DNA of 64,000 bases from Paenibacillus sp. GSMTC-2017 (GTDB lineage: Bacteria > Bacillota > Bacilli > Paenibacillales > Paenibacillaceae): positions 62,122 to 126,121 of the forward strand of contig NZ_JAECMT010000003.1 in NCBI RefSeq assembly GCF_016019935.1. The letters are read 5' to 3'. Below the pieces are notes generated by a model. It saw only the letters and a program-made list of their open reading frames with translations. It was not told where the DNA came from and searched no databases. Shown here in pieces: positions 1-9,000 of this stretch. Each line of letters starts with the position of its first letter. The first letter of the stretch is position 1. The position numbers and the translations under genes are program-made.

Positions 1-1
1 A

Positions 2-3000
2 GTGGCGGAAGCGTTAAGGAAATCAACTGGACAACTGCGTCTGAACAAGATGTTAGTGGGTGTTGAACCGATACGAGACGAAACATTAGAAATGTTTGTC
101 CACTTGAATCCAATGATTAAGATCATTAATGGATACGGCCCAACCGAAGCAACGGTCTGCTCGAATATGTATGTGTATCAGCCCGGGAAAACACGCGGTG
201 TAAATGTACCGATTGGTGGACCGATGCATGGCGTTGATATTCATATTTTAGGTTATGGAGATAAACCAGCTCCACTGGGCGCACCTGGTGAACTATGTAT
301 TGCCGGTAACGGACTCGCACTAGGGTATGTAAATAAACCAGAATTGACTGCTAGTAAATTTGTTGCTCATCCGCTTCAACCAGGGCGCATGATGTACCGG
401 ACTGGCGATCTTGCAAAGTGGCTGCCTGACGGTAACGCAATGTATTTGGGCCGAATGGATCACCAAGTGAAGATTAGGGGAATACGAATTGAACTTGGAG
501 AAATAGGGACGCAGTTGCAGAAGCATGAAGCTATCGATGCAGTTGTCGTCATTGCTCATGAAAATGAAGACGGTGATAAGCGAATTTGCGCTTATATCGT
601 TACGAATCGTGCGACCCAGCGACATGAATTAAAAAGTTTTCTAAAGAGCAAGTTGCCTGATTATATGATTCCGTCCTTCTTTATTCCAATAGAAGAGATT
701 CCGCTAACGCCAAATGGCAAGGTGGATCGCAAAGCGTTGCCAGAACCTCTCGAAGGGATGCAAGTGAATATAGATGCGATAGCTCCGCGAACGGAGTTGG
801 AGCTTAAAGTTGCAGAAGTTATGCAAAGTGTTCTTGGAATCAATCAAATTGGAGTATTTGATGATTTCTTCGAACTAGGTGGTCATTCGTTAAAGGCAGC
901 AGTATTTGCGGGCAGAATCGAAGAGAAGTTTGGTATAGCAATGCCGCTCAAAACAGTGTTCGATTGCCCAACTGTAGCACAACTAGCTCAAAAAATTAGT
1001 AATGAAGGTAAGGGAATTCAAAGTGAGGGGGATCAACTCTCTTCACAAAGAGGTTATCACCCAATTGAGCGACAAGAGGAGCGAGAACATTATCCGATGT
1101 CTCGCGCTCAGAGACGGCAATATGTACTGCAGATGCTTTCTGAAGAAGCAACGATGTATCATGTTCCATTCGCTCTACAAATTACGGGAGAACTAGATGC
1201 TATTAGACTCGAGAAGGCATTCCATAAACTGATCGATCGGCATGAGAGCTTGCGAACGACGTTCCATTATAAGAATGAGGGATTCCAGCAAATCATTCAT
1301 GAGCATGGTCAATTTGATCTTGAGAGATGTTCCCTTGATCAAGCCACTTCAGCGAAGTGGGTCACTAGTTCTAACGCAGGAACGGTTCACGGTTTAGTAG
1401 AGGTGTTGATGAGTCGTTTCATTCGCCCATTCGAACTGGGAAGTTTGCCATTGCTGCGTGCAGGACTAATGGAGCTAGAAGAGGGACGACAGTTACTGTT
1501 GTTGGATATGCACCATATTGTTACGGATGGTGTATCGATGGGCTTGCTGGTTCGGGAGCTTATCGAGCTATACAGTGGTGCTGAACTGCCTGAACTGCGG
1601 GTGCAATTTAAAGATTACGCGGTATGGCAAGAGAATCGTTTAAGTGGACAATCTTTAGCTGCGCATGGAAGTTATTGGATGGACTTATATGAAGGGGAGC
1701 TGCCAGTACTTGAACTGCCTATAGACAAACCTCGTCCATTGGTACAGAACTACGAAGGAAAAAGATTCACTTTTACAGTAGACAAAGAGCTAAAAGAGCG
1801 TGCGCATCGGTTGGCTAAGGAGCAAGGAACGACACTTTATTCCGTTCTACTAGGTGCATATGCTGTAATGCTTAGCAAATATAGCGGACAAGAAGATGTC
1901 ATTATAGGAACACCGGTCGCTGGCCGGACTCATGCTGATCTAGAAGGACTTATAGGCATGTTCGTGAATACAGTCTCTATTCGGAGTCGTCCACTAAAAA
2001 CGCTTGCCATTGGTCAATATGTGAAAGGATTACACGATGATGTATTGCGAGCTCTTGAGCACCAAGAGTATCCGCTTGAAGAGCTAGTGGAGCAATTAGG
2101 ACTTACGCAAGACCAGAGTCGCAATCCACTATTCGATACGATGTTTATTTTGCAAAATATGGAGCGAGCTGCTCTTGTGGCAGGTGAACTAACGTTTGAA
2201 CCACAACGATTTGATGCTGGAGTGAGCAAGTTTGATTTGACCCTTGAAGCAGTTGAAAACGAGTGGGGCATTTCATTTAGCTTGGAGTATGCGACAAGTC
2301 TGTTCCATGAAGAGACTATTGAACGGATGGCACAACATTATTGCGCCATTGTGATGGAGATGACTGCTGATCAAGGGGCAGAACGTTCGATTGGTGGAAT
2401 TGAACTGTTAGATGAGACTGAACGTCAGTTGCTGCTCTCAGTATCAGCATCGACTGGGGAACCGCAACCACAATGGAAGAGCATTGTGGAAGAAATCGAG
2501 CAGCAAGCAGCTAGAACTCCTGATGCAGCGGCTTTGGTATTCGGGTTTGAAACGCTCAGCTATCGTGAACTAAATGAACGGGCGAACGCACTTGCTCATA
2601 CGCTTCAAAGACGAGGAGTAGGACCGGAACGTATTGTAGCTTTATTAGCAGATCGTTCACCGCTGCTTATTATCGGTATACTGGGCATTTTGAAAGCAGG
2701 CGGGGCGTATGTTGCTATTGATCCATCTTACCCTGAAGAGCGAATCCGATGGATGCTGGAAGATTGTGGCGAGCAATTGCTGCTGACGGAACGGAAATAT
2801 GCGGGCAAAGTGGTTACTGCTGTACAGGAATGGTATTTGGATGATGCGGATTTATATCATGTTGATCGTTCCAATCCAGAATTGATCAATGGGCCATCCC
2901 ATCTTGCTTATGTGCTATATACGTCTGGGTCGACGGGACGACCAAAGGGTGCGTTAATCGAGCATCGCGGATTAGCGAGCTTCGTGAAGGGGTTCTCTGA

Positions 3001-6000
3001 ACGGATACCGTTTTTTGAAGGTCAAAGCATACTTGCAATGGCAACCGTATCATTCGACATCTTCATCGTAGAGAGCTTGCTTCCATTATCGAAAGGTATG
3101 CGGATCGTTTTTGCTAACGAAGAAGAACGTAACGATGCTTATTTACTGCAAGGTTTAATGGAGCGTCATAAAGTAGATGTTCTTCAAATAACTCCGTCAC
3201 GATTCAAGTGGTGGATAGCGCAAATCGGACAATTGGATGTATGGCAATCACTTAGCGTACTGATGATCGGAGCAGAGCCTCTTACGGGACAATTACTAGA
3301 GCGGTTAAGAGCACAAACAAATGCACGGATCTTTAACTTATACGGACCAACAGAGACGACAGTATGGACATCTATCTTCGAAGTAACAAGCGGTGAGAAC
3401 ATCTCTATAGGTACGCCAATTGATGGCGCGGTGATGATCGTCCTGAATGACGAGCTTCAATTGCAGCCAGTTGGCATCGTAGGTGAAATTTGTATCGGCG
3501 GAGCTGGCGTTGGAAGAGGTTATCTTGGACATCCAGAATGGAACAAAGGAGTGTTTGTTCCGAATCCATTCCAAGAAGGTGAACGCTTATATCGTACTGG
3601 CGATCTAGGCCGCAGATTGGTAACGGGTGAGTTCCAGTATGTTGGCCGCCGCGATCATCAAGTGAAAATACGCGGTCATCGGATCGAAATTGGTGAGGTG
3701 GAGCAGCAACTATTACGGCATGAGCATATAAAAGAGGCGGTTGTTGTTGCAATAAAAGAAACCGACGGCGAATATGCATTATGTGCTTACGTGGTGGTAG
3801 ATTCCGATATAGCTTTACTAGCATCGGAGCTGCGTCGCTATTTAGCTGCTAGTCTACCAGAATACATGATCCCAGCGTACACGATGACTATTGACGAGAT
3901 ACCGCTAACGCCAACAGGGAAAGTAGATCGGAAAGCGTTGCCGAAGCCGCAACCTGCCGAAAGGGATCAGCGTGAGCACATTGCTCCAAGAAATGAGACG
4001 GAGCGACTCATTGCCTCACTTTGGGAAGAGTTGTTGCAGGTAGACAATTTAGGAGTCAGCGATAACTTCTTCGAGCTAGGCGGACATTCCTTGAAGGCTG
4101 CTGCTTTAGTAAGCAAGTTGCAGGAAAAATTCGGCGTACATGTGCCGCTTAGACAATTGTTCCTTTATCCAACAGTAGAGTCTATCGCTAATCTTATAAG
4201 CTCTGAGCAAGTAGAGAAACATCAGCCGATTGTTAGGCAAGCAGCAGCACCATTTTATCCGATGTCCCGTGCTCAGAGAAGGCAATATATGCTTGGGATG
4301 ATTGCTGGCAATACAACGATGTACCATGTGCCATTTGCATTGCAAATTCGCGGTAAGTTGGATATTAAACAACTGGAGAAAGCATTTAAGTCGCTTATCG
4401 CTAGGCATGAGAGCTTGCGAACGACGTTCCATTTTGCGGAAGGTGAGTTTAGACAGATTGTACATGGAGATGTAGCGTTTGTACTTGAAAAGATCACAGT
4501 GGATGACGGTTCATCCTTTGATCCAAAGCGGTTTATGAAACCATTCGACTTGGAAAAGGCTCCGCTACTGCGGGCTGGAATTTATTCCATTGATCACGAG
4601 TGCCATCTGTTGATGCTTGATATGCATCATATTGTGACAGACGGTATGTCTACTCAAGTTTTAGTAAATGAATTGTCTCAACTATATAGCGGTAATGTGC
4701 TCACAGAGCTTCGCGTACAGTATCGGGATTATGCCATTTGGCAGGACGGTCAGTTAAGTGGAGAGTCGTATGAGGCTAATGAAAAACATTGGATGACTAC
4801 TTTTGCTGGAGAGTTACCGGTACTGGATTTGCCAACAGATTATACAAGGCCAGCTACGCAAAGTTACGAGGGAAAACGAATCGCATTTACATTGGGTGCT
4901 GAGTTAACGGATAATGCTAATTCTTTTGCGCGTGAGAAGGGTGTAACCCTTTATACAGTGCTACTCGCTGCTTACTATGTACTGCTTGCCAAATATAGCG
5001 GACAAGAGGATATCGTTGTCGGTACACCAGTTGCCGGTCGAAGTCATGCCGATGTAGAAGGATTGATCGGCATGTTTGTTAATACGGTAGCGATTCGGAG
5101 TAAGCCGCTTGCTGAGCAAGAGGTCGGAAAATATATCGCGAAGGTGCATGACGAAGTGTTGAAGGCGCTGGAGCATCAGGAATATCCGTTTGAGGATTTG
5201 GTAGAGAAGCTGGACGTTCCGCAAGATCAAAGTCGCAATCCATTGTTCGATACGATGTTTATTTTGCAAAATATGGAGCAGTCAGTGCTTAAAGCAGGGG
5301 AGCTAATCTTTGAACCGCAGCCGTTCGAGCCTGGTGTCAGCAAGTTTGACCTCACGCTGGAAGCGGTTGAGCATGCGGGGCAACTGGAACTCAGCTTAGA
5401 GTATGCCACTGCTCTGTTCGAAGAAGAAACTGTGCTGAAGATGGCACAGCATTACTGTACGGTTGTACGAGAGCTTACAACTTCAGGCCATGCAGAGAAA
5501 ACGATTGGGCAACTGGATATGCTGGACGATCATGAACGATTAGAACTGCTCGCTTCGTTCAGTAGTGATAGCTATTCCGAAGATAGAACTAACTGGACAA
5601 GTTTACTTGCGGAGATAGAAGAGCAAGTAGTCAAAAGGCCAGATGCAATCGCTATTACGTTTGGTGAGAAGAAAGTAACGTACAGCGAATTAAACGAACG
5701 TGCCAACCGTTTAGCTCATACGTTGATTCATCGCGGAGTAGGATCGGAATGTATCGTTGCACTTATGGCTGACCGCTCCACGGATCTATTCGTTGGGATC
5801 CTTGGCATTATGAAAGCTGGCGGAGCCTATGTCGCGATTGATCCATCGTATCCAGTGGAAAGAATCAATTGGATGCTCGAAGACTGTGGTGAGCAATTGC
5901 TTCTGACTGAGCGTAAATATGCTGGACGAGTGCCTACAGCCATTAAGGAATGGTATTTGGATGATCCCGACATGTATGAGGGGCTCAGCACAAATCCTAA

Positions 6001-9000
6001 TCAGCCGCTAAAACAAGAGCAATTAGCTTATGTGCTCTACACATCTGGTTCAACGGGCAGACCAAAAGGTGCAATGATCGAGCATCGTGGACTAGCGAGC
6101 TTCGTTAAAGGATTCCGTGAGCGAATACCTTTTACAGAAGGCAAAGGCATTTTGGCTATGGCGACCGTTTCGTTCGACATTTTTATTGTAGAGAGTTTGC
6201 TTCCACTATCGACTGGTATGCGAATTGTACTTGCAGATGAGGAAGAGCGAAATGACGCCTTCTCGTTGCAAGACTTGATCGTACGCCATGAGGTAGATGT
6301 TCTCCAAATTACACCTTCACGCTTCAAGTGGTGGATGGCACAGGTGGGACGGACGGATGCTCTAAAGGCGCTCGGCGTATTGATGATTGGAGCTGAGCCG
6401 CTAACTGCACAGCTTCTTGATCGCTTGCGCGACGCTACTAATGCACGAATCTTTAACCTTTACGGTCCAACGGAAACGACAGTGTGGACTTCAATTTGTG
6501 AAGTGACAAACGGAGAACATATTACGATTGGAACACCAATAGCAGGTGCGGGAATGGTGGTATTAGGCAATAATCTGCAATTGCAGCCAGGCGGAGTTGT
6601 TGGGGAATTATGTATCGGCGGTGCTGGTGTTGGACGTGGATATCTCGGTCATCCTGAGTGGAACGAAGGAGCATTCGTGCCTAATCCATTCCGGCAAGGC
6701 GAGCGCATGTACCGGACGGGAGATCTGGGCTTGCGACTTGCAAGTGGCGAGTTCCGATACGTTGGGCGCCGTGATCATCAAGTGAAAATACGAGGACATC
6801 GTATTGAAATAGGTGAAATCGAGCAACAATTGCTACGCCACGAAAGCGTGAAGGAAACGGTTGTAGTTTCACTAAAGGAAGACGATGGCGAATATGCACT
6901 TTGTGCCTATATCGTTACGGATTCTGAGCCGACCACGCTACCGTCCGAGCTACGCAACTATTTAAGTGCAAGTATGCCTGCGTACATGATACCGGCATAT
7001 GTGTTATTGATTGACGCTATACCTCTTACACCAACTGGTAAAGTAGATCGCAAGTCTTTACCTAAACCTGAACAAGCGGAGCGAGACGTTAGATCCTATA
7101 TCGCACCAACAACGGATACCGAGCGCAAGTTAGCCCCTCTATGGGAAGATCTGTTGAAAAGAGTTGATATTGGAGCAGAGGACAATTTCTTCGAGCTTGG
7201 CGGTCACTCGCTGAAGGCGGCTTTACTTGTTAGCCGAGTACAGGAGCACTTTGGGTTACAAGTTGCATTGAGAGACATATTCCAAAACCCGACACTTTCA
7301 TCGCTTGCAGGGATCATTGATGGAGATAAAGTTCAGATATATCAGCCGATTCCGCGTCAAGCTGATAGAGAACATTATCCGATGTCGCGTGCTCAAAGAA
7401 GGCAATATGTAATGGGATTAATAACGGAACAAACGACGATTTACAACGTTCCATTTGCTTTGGAAATGAGGGGTGAACTCGACGTAGTCCTGTTAGAAAG
7501 AGCGTTCAATTCATTAATTGCTAGGCATGAAAGTTTACGAACTACGTTCCATCTCATAGGGGATGATTTCCGTCAGCGCATACATGCGAAGGTAGCTTTC
7601 AAATTGGAAACCATCGATTGTACTAGCAGCTCCGATGAAATGCCAATCGATACCCTTATCGGTAACGTCATGCAAACGTTCGTGAGACCATTTGATCTTG
7701 GAAACTTGCATTTACTGAGGGCTACATGTATTGCGATAGCGGATAAACATCATCTGCTCTTGTTAGATATGCACCATATTGTAACGGATGGTGTATCTGT
7801 AACTGTTTTAGTAAGGGAGTTATCACAATTATACAGAGGTAATGAGTTGCCTATGCTTGCGATACAGTATCGTGACTATGCAGCTTGGCAAGCGGAGCAA
7901 TTGGTGAGCGAAGTTAATGTTATTAATGAACGCCACTGGTTAGAAACATTCGATGGCGAGCTGCCAGTGCTTTCACTGCCGACAGATAAACCACGTCCAG
8001 CGATTTTAAATTACGAAGGAAGAAAGTACAGCTTTATGCTCGATGCTGAACTTTCTAATGGGGTAAGGAAACTAGCTAGAGAACAAGGAACTACACTGTA
8101 CACCATTTTGTTAGGTGCGTACGTTGCTCTGCTAGGCAAATATACCGGACAAGAAGACATCGTAGTAGGAACGCCAGTTGCTGGGCGAACTCATCATGAT
8201 GTAGAAGGTTTAATCGGTATGTTTGTTAATACAGTAGCCATTCGTAGTCGTCCTCTCTCAGCAATGCGCGTAGGCAAATTTATAGCAGGACTGCATAGCG
8301 ATGTGGTGAAGGCAATTGAACATCAAGACTATCCATTCGAGGATTTAATAGAGAAGCTGGATATCCAGCAAGATCAAAGCCGCAATCCTTTGTTCGATAC
8401 GATGTTCATTTTGCAAAATATGGAGCGTACGACGTTAGAAGCTCACGATCTTACATTCGAGCTTAAGTCTTTCGAACAAGGCGTCAGCAAGTTCGACCTA
8501 ACTCTCGAAGCGGTAGAAAATGGAGAGCATATCGAAATGAGTCTAGAATATGCGACATCTCTTTTTGAAGACGCAACAGTTGCTCGAATGGCTGTTCATT
8601 ACGCTGCCTTAATGCGGAGTATGACGGAAGCGGGAAGTATGGAGCGTACACTTGGGAAACTAGAATTGCTGAATGAGTTAGAGCAGGGAGAGTTACTTGC
8701 TTCCTTTGACCAGCCTAGCAAACATGCCCACTGGGAGAACCTGCTTCAAGAAATGGAGCGCCAAGCAGCTAACAATCCAACTGCAATAGCGATTCAGTTC
8801 GAATCAGAAACGGTGACTTACGGTGAATTGAATGAACGTGCTAACCGATTAGCTCATACGCTACGTGACCTTGGAGTTAGAGAAGAGTGCATTGTTGCCT
8901 TGATGGCAGATCGTTCACCTGATCTATTCGTAGGTATCCTTGGTATATTGAAAGCAGGCGGGGCATATGTCGCTATCGATCCATCTTATCCAGAAGAGCG